From NCBI GenBank assembly GCA_041660205.1, contig JBAZWT010000008.1:1-61433 (forward strand): a DNA stretch of 61,433 nucleotides. Direction: 5' to 3'. Of the stretch, positions 18,170 to 26,764 are shown in pieces; within the stretch, counting starts at the first letter, position 1, and the number at the start of each line of letters is the position of its first letter. Below the pieces are notes generated by a model. That model was not told the DNA's origin, did no database searches, and was given only the letters and a program-made list of their open reading frames with translations. The translations under genes and the position numbers were made by a program. Source of the DNA: Candidatus Babeliales bacterium (GTDB taxonomy: Bacteria; Babelota; Babeliae; Babelales; Chromulinivoraceae).

Positions 18170-18886
18170 TCATCCGATGTTGGTGTAGACGTTTTGTACG
18201 TCATCATATTCTTCTATTTTTTCAAGCAAATTGAATGCTTTTTCTTCAGCATCAGCATCAAGTTCAATTAAGTTTTTAGCAACCCACTCAAGCTGTGAGT
18301 TATCAACTTTAATGCCCATGCCTTTTACTGCTTCAGTTACTTCATGCAAACTTGCAATCGGCATACTGACGGTAAGCGTTCCATCTTGAATTGAAATATC
18401 ATTAATTTCAAAATCTAATAATCTTTCAAAAATTTGATCTTCAGTTAGTCCTGCAGGAGCATGTGCTCGTACGATGCCAAGACGTTCAAACATCCAGCCA
18501 ATAGCGCCTGTTTCTGCGAGCGTGCCACCATTGCGGGAAAAAATATGGCGTAATTCAGCGACAACGCGATTTTTATTATCAGTAAGAACTTCAATGATAA
18601 TTGCTGTGCCGCCTGGACCATGTCCTTCATAGGTGATTGCTTCATAGCTTACACCTGGAAGTTCTCCAGTACCTTTTTTAATAGCCCGTTGAATGTTTTC
18701 AAGAGGCATATTGATATCTTTTGCTTCATCAACAAGGTGTCGGAGTCTTGGATTGCCAGCAGGGTCTCCGCCTGATTTAGCGGCTATGGTTATTTCTCGA
18801 ACGAGTTTAGTAAATTCTTTACCCCGTTTAGCGTCTTCTTTAGCTTTTTTATGCTTTATATTGGCCCATTTGGAATGACCTGACAT
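18170..18886 (-). CDS. yebC: YebC/TACO1 family translation factor
   Basis: YebC/TACO1 proteins help ribosomes through difficult sequences such as proline stretches and were formerly annotated as transcriptional regulators. The signature MSGHSKWANIKHKKAKEDAK opens the protein, followed by YEGHGPGGTAIIIEVLTDN and FSRNGG(T)L. The length of 238 residues is standard. A GAGG-type ribosome binding site lies just before the start. First gene of a yebC-yicC pair. Confidence 0.96.
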   Translation of the reverse strand: MSGHSKWANIKHKKAKEDAKRGKEFTKLVREITIAAKSGGDPAGNPRLRHLVDEAKDINMPLENIQRAIKKGTGELPGVSYEAITYEGHGPGGTAIIIEVLTDNKNRVVAELRHIFSRNGGTLAETGAIGWMFERLGIVRAHAPAGLTEDQIFERLLDFEINDISIQDGTLTVSMPIASLHEVTEAVKGMGIKVDNSQLEWVAKNLIELDADAEEKAFNLLEKIEEYDDVQNVYTNIG

Positions 18887-18993
18887 GTTTCTGACTCCTC
18901 ATATGCAAAAATCGATCAATTCTACATTTATACACTATCTTAGACTAACTTGTTATAAGCAATTTGTCGAATCAGGATATTAAAAAACAAATA

Positions 18994-19199
18994 CCCCTCG
19001 ATACAAAATCGCAAGCGATTTCACTCGGGGCGAACGACGAAAAAAATAATTTATAAAAATGTCGTTCGTCTCGATCCAGTCTACGCATTCTTTCGCCCAC
19101 CCGTCGTTCGTCCCGAGTGTTCTGCTTTAGCAGAATGTATCGAGGGATAAAAAAGCTTCGACGGACCTGGTGTTTTGCTTTAGCAAAAAGTATCGAGAG
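18994..19199. repeat. Cluster of palindromic elements B
   Basis: Four full or partial B copies fill this 328-base gap between yebC and ruvB: 18994-19039 (inverse orientation), 19061-19085 (left part), 19102-19148 and 19170-19199 (right part). Layout: TCGTTCGTCCCGAGTG, a variable hairpin, TATCGAGGGAT. The hairpin arms differ between copies (TTCTGCTTTAGCAGAA, ATCGCAAGCGAT, TTTTGCTTTAGCAAAA) while the flanks are kept. No gene seen. Confidence 0.75.
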
Positions 19200-19214
19200 A
19201 AAGGCTTATTTTTT

Positions 19215-20249
19215 TCAAAAAACCGATGTTTGACCGAATATCTTTTTTTGAATGCTAAGCATCTTGCTTTGAGGAATTTGACGACCTTTAGATGTTTTTT
19301 CTAAAAATCCTTGTTGTAGTAAATATGGTTCATACACGTTTTCAATCGTTTCTTTATCTTGTCCGGTTATTGACGCAAGAGTGTCGAGTCCGACAGGGCC
19401 ACCTTTATAATCGATGAGAATTTTTTTGAGTAGTAAATTATCAATGCTCGTAAGTCCATCTTCATCAATGCCAAGAGCAAGCATGGTCTGAGTTATGAGT
19501 TCAGGGGTTGCTTTACCATTATTTTTGACTTGAGCAAAATCTCGAATTCTTCTTAGTAATTTTTTGGCAATGCGAGGTGTTCCGCGCGATCTAATAGCAA
19601 TCATTAAAGCTGCTTGCTCACTGATTTCTATGTTTAAATGTGTTGCGTTTTGCAAAATGACTTGTGCTAATTCAGGGTGGCTATAAAAATCAAGGGCTTC
19701 AATAATTCCAAATCTACTGCGCAGTGGTGCTGAAATGGCACCGCTTTTAGTTGTAGCGCCAATGAGTGTGAATGGTTGTATTGGCAGACTAACGGTTCTG
19801 GCACCAGGCCCTTGGCCAATGATGACATCAATTTTAAATTGTTCCATTGCGGAATATAAAATTTCTTCAACGTTTGATGGTGTGCGATGAATTTCGTCAA
19901 TAAATAAAATGTCATGTTTGCCAAGTCCAGAAAGAATAGCTACTAAATCACCCGTTCGTTCAAGCATAGGGCCACTGCATATCTTAATTGAAACATCCAT
20001 CATGTTGGCCATGATTTGGCACAAAGTTGTTTTTCCGAGTCCAGGAGGCCCGAATAAAAGCATATGATCAAGTGCTTCGCCTCGCGCTTTGCATGCTTGG
20101 ACATAAATTTGTAATTTTTCTTTCAGAGCTACTTGTCCAATATAGTCTTCAAACGTTTGAGGAATAAAATCATATTGAAGGTCGCTGTCAGGCGTTTGAG
20201 ATATAAATTCTAAAGGCGTTGTAGATTGGTTCGTGTCTGGATAGTTCAT
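19215..20249 (-). CDS. ruvB: Holliday junction helicase subunit RuvB
   Basis: Hexameric AAA+ motor that, with RuvA, drives branch migration at Holliday junctions. Opens with a short tail and FIPQTFEDYIGQ, then Walker A GPPGLGKTT (about residues 67-75), Walker B ILFIDEIHR, sensor-1 GATTKSG and the SAPLRSRFG arginine-finger region, and a C-terminal winged helix (GPVGLDTLA). 344 residues, normal. The GAISAPLR segment deviates slightly from the usual GLLSAPLRDRFG. No ruvA or ruvC is adjacent. Leader preceded by palindromic B repeats downstream of its stop. Confidence 0.96.
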   Translation of the reverse strand: MNYPDTNQSTTPLEFISQTPDSDLQYDFIPQTFEDYIGQVALKEKLQIYVQACKARGEALDHMLLFGPPGLGKTTLCQIMANMMDVSIKICSGPMLERTGDLVAILSGLGKHDILFIDEIHRTPSNVEEILYSAMEQFKIDVIIGQGPGARTVSLPIQPFTLIGATTKSGAISAPLRSRFGIIEALDFYSHPELAQVILQNATHLNIEISEQAALMIAIRSRGTPRIAKKLLRRIRDFAQVKNNGKATPELITQTMLALGIDEDGLTSIDNLLLKKILIDYKGGPVGLDTLASITGQDKETIENVYEPYLLQQGFLEKTSKGRQIPQSKMLSIQKKIFGQTSVF

Positions 20250-20330
20250 AATTTATTTGTATTTATTTTCTTCATTATTAAAGTAGTACTTGTTAGCAAA
20301 GTATTAAGCAAGATATCATAAAGGATATAG

Positions 20331-20705
20331 ATGTTTAAATTTTTTTTCTGTGCTCTTTTATTTTCAACTTTACCTATTTTTTCATCGAGTCTTACCGAAA
20401 GAGACTTTGATAGCAATGCTCTTTTTGAATCTCAGCAAAATTCGCCGCCATTTAGTTTAGCTTCTACGCAACCACCATCGCCAGTTGCGCAAGAACGGAT
20501 AAGGTTGCTAGATGGACTTAACGATAACGTAACAGAGCGGCCTATGTCACAAACAGCGGTGGTAAATATTCCGCAGGATTATACTTGTCAGTGTGCTGTA
20601 AATACTGACGGTCCATACTGCAAAGCAACACTTTATTTCTTAGGATATCTTACAGTTGTTGGTGGTGTTGGAACTATAATAACAGCAATAGTTCAGGCAA
20701 CGTAA
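20331..20705 (+). CDS. Small exported protein with C-terminal membrane helix
   Basis: Unrecognised 124-residue protein: signal peptide (MFKFFFCALLFSTLPIFSSS), polar Ser/Pro/Gln-rich middle, two close cysteines (TCQCAVN) plus one more before a C-terminal hydrophobic helix (LYFLGYLTVVGGVGTIITAIV). It is probably inner-membrane-anchored with the middle in the periplasm. Ribosome binding site AAAGGA at 20320-20325. Confidence 0.6.
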   Translation: MFKFFFCALLFSTLPIFSSSLTERDFDSNALFESQQNSPPFSLASTQPPSPVAQERIRLLDGLNDNVTERPMSQTAVVNIPQDYTCQCAVNTDGPYCKATLYFLGYLTVVGGVGTIITAIVQAT

Positions 20706-20849
20706 GAAATGTTTATCTCAAAAAAGCATAGAAAAACATACTCTTGTTGATTTTTCTTTATAAAAATTAGCTCTTTGTTATAATAAAAAGGTTATGTTAT
20801 TTCAATTTTTTGAATTCTATCAAAAATAAAACATACGAGATCTTAAAAT

Positions 20850-20926
20850 GCGCCTGTAGCTCAATTGGATAGAGTAACGGACTTCGAATCCGTGGGTTGT
20901 AGGTTCGATCCCTACCGGGCGCACCA
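20850..20926 (+). tRNA. tRNA-Arg (anticodon TCG)
   Basis: Full cloverleaf: acceptor GCGCCTG / CGGGCGC, D arm GCTC...GAGT, anticodon stem ACGGA / TCCGT with loop CTTCGAA (anticodon TCG, reads CGA), T arm GTAGG-TTCGATC-CCTAC, discriminator A and encoded CCA. Directly followed by GC-rich palindromic repeats. Confidence 0.97.
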
Positions 20927-20930
20927 GCTT

Positions 20931-21023
20931 TCGCCAAGGCTCTACACCTACGCTAAAGCTTCGGCGCACACGGCAGCTGTGCACGGGTTTGCCCGCCATA
21001 GCTCGCAGAGCGTCGGAGGGCCA
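20931..21023. repeat. Diverged element A cluster next to tRNA-Arg
   Basis: GC-rich block with fragments of element A: CTTTCGCC, CTAAAGCTTCGGCG, CACACGGC, GCCCGCCATAGCT, joined by short hairpins such as GGCAGCTGTGC. It begins within five bases of the tRNA 3' end. Confidence 0.6.
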
Positions 21024-21070
21024 TTTCTTTAAAGGAATGGGAAAGCAAATAAATTAACATGCAAAATTAC

Positions 21071-21150
21071 AGGCGAAAGCTGCCCGCCAAAGTAAGCAAG
21101 CGACCGTGTCTGGCGTAGCCTCGCGCGAAGCCTGGATATCTTGACACGAC
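21071..21150. repeat. Diverged element A copy
   Basis: Contains GGCGTAGCCTCGCGCGAAGCC, close to the A core in the methyltransferase copy at 37 kb, preceded by CGACCGTGTC. The stretch between it and the remnant at 21233 (21151-21232) holds no feature I can identify. Confidence 0.6.
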
Positions 21151-21232
21151 AGCAGAGCTATAAAAAAGGAAATAATGCTTGAGGTGTATTGGTTAACTTT
21201 GCTTTATCAATGATAGCTTTGATGGCGCTTAA

Positions 21233-21388
21233 TTTACTATTCCAAGTGTTAATGCTTCACAGCGTGAAGTACCTGAGTATTATTGGATGACTCCTGCAGA
21301 AATTAATTCAGCTGTAAATTCTCCTGTATGGCTGAAAAAATATGTTGAGTTAATTCTTGAGCATAAAGATTTATACAGCTTGAATTAA
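21233..21388 (+). pseudogene. Nudix hydrolase C-terminal remnant
   Basis: An open stretch without a start ends in VPEYYWMTPAEINSAV...KKYVELILEHKDLYSLN and a stop. The YYWMTPAEI pattern matches the C-terminal edge of Nudix domains (compare YFWLSPQECIERL in the intact Nudix gene at 36509-37009). No Nudix box remains upstream, so only the 3' end of a lost gene is left. The assignment rests on a short stretch. Confidence 0.45.
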
Positions 21389-21560
21389 ATAGCAAAGCTT
21401 ATGTTGTCGGATGCCAACGACCATAGATATAATTTTTCTTTTGCTTATTTCTATTGTATTTTTTTCCAAATCAATTTCGACTATTTCATAGTATTACGGT
21501 TGCTTGCGAAACCTCGACATTAAACATATTCTATGATTAGAAGCCATTATAATAGATTGA

Positions 21561-22697
21561 TTAAACATTTTCTATAGAATACTGCTTTTCTAAAATTTCA
21601 AGATAGGGCTGAAATTTGTAAAGCTTGTTACGTTTCTGAGATGTCATTTCTTGCACAACGTTGGCTTGTTGTAAAAGAGTAATAATTTTTTGTGTGGTGT
21701 TATAACTTTTGTTGATGCTGAGTGCTAGTTGTGAAATATTGGTAACTGGTGATACAAACAAATACTGTAACGCTTTGAGCGCTGTTTCTTCTATTTTTAC
21801 CAAATCATTTTGTTTTGAAATCTCTTCAATTAATGTTTGATGCAGATTTTCGATATCTTTAGCGCGTACATATGCATCGGTAGCACTGTTGTGTATAGCT
21901 TGTAAATAAAAGAGAGTCCATCCTTCAAAATCGCCGTGAGTTCGTACTCGATCTAAGAGTTGATAATACTCATGCTGACGTTGTTTAAAATAGTAGGAAG
22001 GGTATAAAATTGGAGTTTGTAGTACATCATCTTGTATTAACATGAGCGTAATCAGCAGTCTGCCAATTCTTCCGTTACCATCTAAAAAAGGGTGAATAGT
22101 CTCAAATTGAACATGAGCTAGTCCAGCTTTGATCAGTGGCGGTATGTCTGATGGTTCATTGATAAAACGTTCAAGGTTAGCGATAAGATCTGGAATGTGT
22201 GGCGCTGATGGTGGTACCAAGTTACCAACGCGAACAGATTGTTTTCGATACGATCCTGGATTAGCCTGGTCGCCGCCTCCAGCTTGCATTAACGTTTGAT
22301 GTGCAGCTAAAAATACTTTTGAGACGAGTGGTACATTTTGTTGCTGTAACATTTCTAGCGCTACTTGCAGAGCTTTATTATAGTTGATAACAAGCTGCGT
22401 TTGCTTGGATGTTTTCGATGGCTCAAAAGATTGCGTAAAAACATCAAGCATTGTTGTATGTATATTTTCGATTGAAGAAGAAAGGAGAGCTTCTTTGATA
22501 ATATATGCCTTAATAAATCGTTGAACATTCGGTACTCGTTGTCCAATTTCATTAAGTTTTCCAAGGGCTAACAACGTTTTACTGTATAAGTCTAAAATTT
22601 CAGGGGTGAGTTGCAAAGGTGGGTTGCTGGGGGGTAAAAAATCTGGGATGAAATAGGTGGTCGATCCTAAGTTTTGATAGGTTCCTGTTTTTCTCAT
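21561..22697 (-). CDS. Fic family protein with autoinhibitory motif
   Basis: Fic enzymes transfer AMP (or other nucleotide moieties) to hydroxyl side chains of target proteins. The catalytic motif HPFLDGNGRIGR is intact near residue 208, with the flap region before it. An N-terminal inhibitory helix has SSSIEN (matching [S/T]xxxE[G/N], class II Fic), and a C-terminal winged-helix domain (VTNISQLALSINKSYNTTQKI) suggests DNA binding and autoregulation. At 378 residues it matches the Fic/DOC plus HTH group. A cluster of TTATTTCAA repeats sits directly upstream and may be its operator. No signal peptide, so not obviously an effector. Confidence 0.93.
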   Translation of the reverse strand: MRKTGTYQNLGSTTYFIPDFLPPSNPPLQLTPEILDLYSKTLLALGKLNEIGQRVPNVQRFIKAYIIKEALLSSSIENIHTTMLDVFTQSFEPSKTSKQTQLVINYNKALQVALEMLQQQNVPLVSKVFLAAHQTLMQAGGGDQANPGSYRKQSVRVGNLVPPSAPHIPDLIANLERFINEPSDIPPLIKAGLAHVQFETIHPFLDGNGRIGRLLITLMLIQDDVLQTPILYPSYYFKQRQHEYYQLLDRVRTHGDFEGWTLFYLQAIHNSATDAYVRAKDIENLHQTLIEEISKQNDLVKIEETALKALQYLFVSPVTNISQLALSINKSYNTTQKIITLLQQANVVQEMTSQKRNKLYKFQPYLEILEKQYSIENV

Positions 22698-22709
22698 GGG
22701 CAGACTCCT

Positions 22710-22824
22710 TTATTTCAAAAATACGTAATTATTGAAATAAGGATGCCAGAAATTAATTCTTATTTCAATAATTGCCAAAAAATGAAATAAGATCATTGAT
22801 TTAAGTGTCTTATTTCAAATAATG
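22710..22824. promoter_or_regulatory. Operator-like inverted repeat cluster before fic
   Basis: A 15-base sequence AATTATTGAAATAAG (22727-22741) is repeated as its perfect reverse complement at 22759-22773. Further half-sites lie at 22710-22720 (TTATTTCAAAA), 22784-22791 (GAAATAAG) and 22809-22823 (CTTATTTCAAATAAT). Five sites within 115 bases just ahead of the fic start, whose product carries a winged helix, suggest autoregulation. The rest of this 368-base gap holds only the terminator at 23001. Confidence 0.65.
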
Positions 22825-23000
22825 AGAGCGAGTAGATTATATTTTTTGAAAATATGGGTATTTGTGGATACAAATATGGATATGTTTACCGATTTATAAT
22901 TAAACATTAGGATAAAAACAGGTAATTGAATGGGTATGGATTACATCACTTTCGAATTAATTTTTTGTACAATATAATTTCTAATTCGTTTCATTTACTT

Positions 23001-23046
23001 AAAAAACTCCCAGCGTCCTTACATAAAGATCGCTGGGAGTTTTTTA
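23001..23046. terminator. Strong hairpin terminator
   Basis: Stem AAAAAACTCCCAGCG / CGCTGGGAGTTTTTT around a short loop. A and T runs on both sides allow use in either direction; on the minus strand it ends the gene at 23066-23494. Confidence 0.9.
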
Positions 23047-23065
23047 ATTTTTGTAGTGAATTAAA

Positions 23066-23494
23066 TTATTTTTGTTCTGATTGTATCTTTTTCTGAACAA
23101 AAGATGAAACTAACTTTTGCGCCCATTCTACACCTTTAGTTACAGCTATACCTTGAACCTGCCACAGTACGGCGGTCTTTATAGCTGCTGGACTAAAAGG
23201 GTGTGCTACTGCAACTTGCGCAGTTGATTTTGCTGCAGTGTCACTTGTTTCAAGCAGTCTGCGTTGTGTATCAATCAATGCTCTTTGTGTCTGTGCAAGT
23301 TCATGAGCACGTGATGCTGAAAAGGTCATGCCTTTCATAGCTTGTGCTGAAATATCAGTAAGATCGTCAAGGCACTCATTTTTTATGGTGCATCGAGCTA
23401 GCTCTTCTTGAATGTTTGTTGCTGAGCGGGGAGTGAGCATGGGAAATATCGAAAGAGACATTAAAGCTGTCCCTAAAAATAATAATTTTTTCAT
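23066..23494 (-). CDS. Small secreted helical protein
   Basis: Unrecognised 142-residue protein. Signal peptide MKKLLFLGTALMSLSIFPML, then an Ala/Gln-rich helical region (AHELAQTQRALIDTQRRLLE) that looks like a coiled coil, and two cysteines (RCTIKNEC). It ends in a basic-polar tail. Ribosome binding site AGGAG lies ahead of the start on the minus strand. Monocistronic, with the strong terminator immediately downstream. Confidence 0.65.
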   Translation of the reverse strand: MKKLLFLGTALMSLSIFPMLTPRSATNIQEELARCTIKNECLDDLTDISAQAMKGMTFSASRAHELAQTQRALIDTQRRLLETSDTAAKSTAQVAVAHPFSPAAIKTAVLWQVQGIAVTKGVEWAQKLVSSFVQKKIQSEQK

Positions 23495-23650
23495 AATAAA
23501 TCTCCTAAAAAAACCTTATTCAATAATCTATTTTAAGATTATCATAGGCACCTTTTCGATCAAAAGGTGACGCTGGTTTTTAGCGGTAAGCGCCAAAAAT
23601 CGTACTATGTGGATAGTCGATAATTAAATAGGAGTGATTGCTTAGATTTT

Positions 23651-24127
23651 TTGGCTTTAAAACTAGGCCACGGCGTTTGTGAGAGCTATAAAAATCTAGT
23701 ATTCTTAGATCAATCCAGCCGTGATCAATCCAGCCAGCCTGCCCGGCGTAGCTTTACGCGAAGCCTGGGTCGCCTATTGGCTATGGCTATCAAGCCTGAA
23801 GAATATGCTGCTGACGCTTTTGCAAATCAACATGCAACGCAAGATGTGTTGCATGCTGAACAATATCTAACATCTAAAAAAGGATTTATTGCCCAGCACG
23901 CACAAGAGGGAAAAGATGCTTTAGATTATGTCACGCAAAGACAAAAAGAAGAACCAAGTAGTGTACTTGTCTATCAAGCAAGATGTGCTGCCATTAAAGC
24001 CTATAGCAAGATGGGACTGCCTTGGTATTACTTAGCGGCAGCGGTAGATTTGGCACATCCGTCACAATCTACGCGACACAAGATAGTTACTCAAGCGCTC
24101 CAAGATCGCTTTGGTGTTGAAGCATAA
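23651..24127 (+). pseudogene. Truncated metalloprotease paralogue
   Basis: The C-terminal ~110 residues, from EEYAADAFANQHAT to ALQDRFGVEA, are clearly homologous to the C-terminal part of the intact metalloprotease at 25707-26681 (EEFWADDFAHQHAS ... ALKDRFGSEV). The N-terminal half with the HEIGH zinc site is missing. In its place lies a palindromic element A (23734-23787) read through in frame as QPARRSFTRSLGRLLAMA. The only upstream start is a doubtful TTG at 23651; ATG 23783 inside the element's edge is an alternative. Either a decayed gene or a short protein made from the leftover domain. Confidence 0.7.
23734..23787 (+). repeat. Palindromic element A, copy 2
   Basis: Differs from copy 1 (34-88) by one base across the shared 54 bases. 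Preceded by a doubled GATCAATCCAGCC (about 23709-23735). It lies at the break point of the truncated protease gene and is open in that frame. Confidence 0.8.
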
Positions 24128-24171
24128 AATTACAAAATTGGCCTTAGGGGGTCGAAAATATTAGAGATCTT

Positions 24172-24873
24172 ATGAAAATTCAAAAAATATTTTTAATAAC
24201 GATTTTGGTCAGTAGCGGATTTTTTACATCAACTTTATTTAGCATGCAAAAATCTTTGGGTGGATCTTTGATTTCTAATGGATATAAAATTGGTAAATTT
24301 TGCTGTAATCACAAGAAAAAATTAGGCGCTGCCGTAGTTGCTGCAGGATTGTCATATAAGCAGTACCAATCACGCCGCTATTTATATGAATTGTTGCAAG
24401 ATCTGGATGCTTGGAAGCGTGAATATTCAGATAAAAAAGAGCTTGAATATGATAAAGTGATTGAAATTCGCACAAAAAATCAATTTGAACTTATCAGAGC
24501 AGAAGCCGAAGAAGAAACTATAATGTCAGGATTTTCGCACATTGAGGGTCGTATACGTTGTAAGGCAAAAAACGATGAAGACTGTGGAGATTTATATTAC
24601 ACAATAGCTCCTTTTAATACCCCATCAAGTACTTATATTTCTTGGGTGGGTGTTCCTTCAAAATATCAATGTCAAGGAATTGCAACTGAAATGCTTCACA
24701 TGGTAGAAGAAGCATCTTGCGTTCGAGGCGATATTAAAGAATTACGCTTGGATTCAGTATCTTCGGCAGTACCGTTGTATGAAAAATTTGGATTCAAGAA
24801 AACAAGCAAAAAGCTTCTTGGAAATAATGGTTTTGACAAACCACTATTTCCTATGTGCAAAAAAATTAAATGA
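24172..24873 (+). CDS. Exported GNAT-family acetyltransferase
   Basis: N-acetyltransferase fold, acetyl-CoA dependent, substrate unknown. Starts with a signal peptide or membrane anchor (MKIQKIFLITILVSSGFFTS), followed by a second mildly hydrophobic stretch (KLGAAVVAAGLSYKQY). The GNAT core is C-terminal: ISWVGVPSKYQCQGIATEML carries the Q-x-x-G-x-A acetyl-CoA loop, and SAVPLYEKFGFKK is the typical motif B. Length 233. An acetyltransferase outside the cytosol would need acetyl-CoA from the host or act at the membrane. Ends with a terminator at 24898. Confidence 0.8.
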   Translation: MKIQKIFLITILVSSGFFTSTLFSMQKSLGGSLISNGYKIGKFCCNHKKKLGAAVVAAGLSYKQYQSRRYLYELLQDLDAWKREYSDKKELEYDKVIEIRTKNQFELIRAEAEEETIMSGFSHIEGRIRCKAKNDEDCGDLYYTIAPFNTPSSTYISWVGVPSKYQCQGIATEMLHMVEEASCVRGDIKELRLDSVSSAVPLYEKFGFKKTSKKLLGNNGFDKPLFPMCKKIK

Positions 24874-24897
24874 TAATTTTTTGAAAAAATTTAAGAT

Positions 24898-24944
24898 AAA
24901 GAAGAAGCTTGCGACTTTAACATTGCAGGCTTCTTCTTTTTGTA
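24898..24944 (+). terminator. Intrinsic terminator after GNAT gene
   Basis: Stem AAGAAGAAGCTTGC / GCAGGCTTCTTCTT (one G-U pair), then a T run. Confidence 0.85.
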
Positions 24945-24973
24945 AAAATTATAGGATCAGAACGCGTAATTTG

Positions 24974-25462
24974 TTATGCTTCTGTGTTTACGTTGAAAGC
25001 TATCTCATCAGGAATGATCATTTGAACTTCTTTTGATTCTTCATTTTTGTTAGTCCATGTAAGAGTTGCATGATACTGAGAGGTTATTGCTGAGATTGAG
25101 GCGATTTCTCCTACCTCATAAGCATGATCACAAAAGCAAATATCATCTTGCTCATCACAAGGTTCTTCTTTTTGACACTCTGAAATTATTTGGGTAACGT
25201 GTTCAGGATCAGAAATTTCTATAAATACTTCTTCCATTTTAACACGTCCAGTTTGTGTTGCATCAATTGTAGATAGATGATTAAGATCATTGAAAATTAA
25301 TGGCATTGTTTCAATGATCCAATGTTTAACTCGGTCATGCGAGCGTGGAGTTAAAACAACAGGTATAGAGTCCATAACTTTTTGTGCATCATATGAGTGA
25401 GACATTGCGCTACTTTCAAGATTGAAAAGTAAGCAGACTATCAGCAAAGATTTTTTGAACAT
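24974..25462 (-). CDS. Secreted acidic Cys-containing protein
   Basis: I start at ATG 25462 rather than upstream 25519, because AAGGA precedes it and the product begins MFKKSLLIVCLLFNLESSA, a proper signal peptide. The 162-residue protein is acidic, with a cysteine cluster (ECQKEEPCDEQDDICFCDHAYE) whose spacing suggests disulfides or metal binding, and beta-type segments at the end (ATLTWTNKNEE). Function unknown. Convergent with the GNAT gene. Confidence 0.65.
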   Translation of the reverse strand: MFKKSLLIVCLLFNLESSAMSHSYDAQKVMDSIPVVLTPRSHDRVKHWIIETMPLIFNDLNHLSTIDATQTGRVKMEEVFIEISDPEHVTQIISECQKEEPCDEQDDICFCDHAYEVGEIASISAITSQYHATLTWTNKNEESKEVQMIIPDEIAFNVNTEA

Positions 25463-25706
25463 ATTCGGTCCTTTAACATTTTTTTGTACCATTAAACATA
25501 CTTCAATGAATAGAGGCAATTATAATAGATTGATTAAGGCTGTCCAATGAAAAGCTCACATGTTTACATATATTAAAATTTGATATAATAATGCCTATCT
25601 AAAAACAGTTCACACTCGTAGCTACTGGTGCAGCTGCAACTTTTTATTTAATAGTAAAAGTTGCTCAACATAATGGTTGTTGCCAGCAGCAATAAAAAGG
25701 ATTTTT

Positions 25707-26681
25707 GTGTTTAAGAATAAATTAACAGTTTGTATGCTATTCATTTTTTCCGGTTTTGTTTCAATTGTTGGATCAGAAAATTTACATGACTCAAAAACTG
25801 AGCAAGAATGTTTTCCTTTTGCAAACAGTCCAGAATTGTCATGGAACCAATTTGAGAAAAATTTTAGAAATAGCTACAAAGATATAAACATTCCTACCAT
25901 TGTGTTTGATGATGCGTGTGACTTTGCGCCTATGTTTATCCATGACCTTAAGGATGAATATTTAACGAAGTTTAATGAACACAGAACACATCTTCAACAA
26001 CCACCGTTTATCATTATGAGTATGAAGGCAGCTGGAATTTGCACTCCTGCGCAAGTTGAGTATGTGCTGCTGCATGAAATTGGTCATCATAATTATAATC
26101 GAGAGCAAAATGAGTATAACCATGCGCGAGCAAAGATCATTGCACATCGTGTAAACAGTGCAGCTCCTTGTGGCTTAGCCGCGTTAAACGTCGGGCTTTT
26201 GTATCATAATGTCTGTCGCTTGTCGCAAAAAACAATACCTAAGAAAGCGCTTTTTGCTCAAGCGTTAGCTTTGATGGCATACGCCAAAATGACAGAGATT
26301 TCAAAAAGCATTGAAACGTTATGTGATGATGTGATCGGTACCAGACCAGAAGAATTTTGGGCAGATGATTTTGCGCATCAACATGCAAGCATGCAAGCTT
26401 TACAAGCAGGGTACCATTTGTGGTCAAAGGATCATTTTATCAGCAATTGCTCTTTTGATTTTGTTCAAAATTTTCAAACTGATGCAAAGATGCAAGCTGA
26501 GGATCCTGAAGTGCAAAAAGTTATGCTTAAAATTGCAGAGTACATGAACAGCTCAGAGCATTTTATACTTTCAGGTTTGTATAATGTTTGTGGGTTACTG
26601 TGCCCATCTCATCCATCGCCTTATCAACGTCAACAGTTGGTTGGTCAGGCGCTTAAAGATCGTTTTGGAAGTGAAGTTTGA
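25707..26681 (+). CDS. Exported M48-like zinc metalloprotease
   Basis: Probably a secreted or periplasmic peptidase. The best start is GTG 25707, with AAAAGG seven bases upstream and a signal peptide directly after it (MFKNKLTVCMLFIFSGFVS); an in-frame TTG at 25677 lacks this. The zinc site is HEIGH (about residue 124), with a likely third ligand in PEEFWADDFAHQHA, the layout of M48-type gluzincins. Length 324. A truncated paralogue lies 1.6 kb upstream (23651-24127), and the C-terminal ~100 residues are shared. Substrate unknown. Confidence 0.8.
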   Translation: MFKNKLTVCMLFIFSGFVSIVGSENLHDSKTEQECFPFANSPELSWNQFEKNFRNSYKDINIPTIVFDDACDFAPMFIHDLKDEYLTKFNEHRTHLQQPPFIIMSMKAAGICTPAQVEYVLLHEIGHHNYNREQNEYNHARAKIIAHRVNSAAPCGLAALNVGLLYHNVCRLSQKTIPKKALFAQALALMAYAKMTEISKSIETLCDDVIGTRPEEFWADDFAHQHASMQALQAGYHLWSKDHFISNCSFDFVQNFQTDAKMQAEDPEVQKVMLKIAEYMNSSEHFILSGLYNVCGLLCPSHPSPYQRQQLVGQALKDRFGSEV

Positions 26682-26764
26682 TTTTGATTTTCAAACAAAC
26701 ATTGATACATTGAAGCAATATAAAAACTCATTATTTCAAATCTGAGTATAAAATTGGAAAAACT

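Noticed and set aside
21541..25535. Shared 19-base ATTATAATAGATTGATTAA at about 21546 and 25519
   Set aside because: Two copies of AT-rich sequence; could be a duplicated fragment but too little to call an element.
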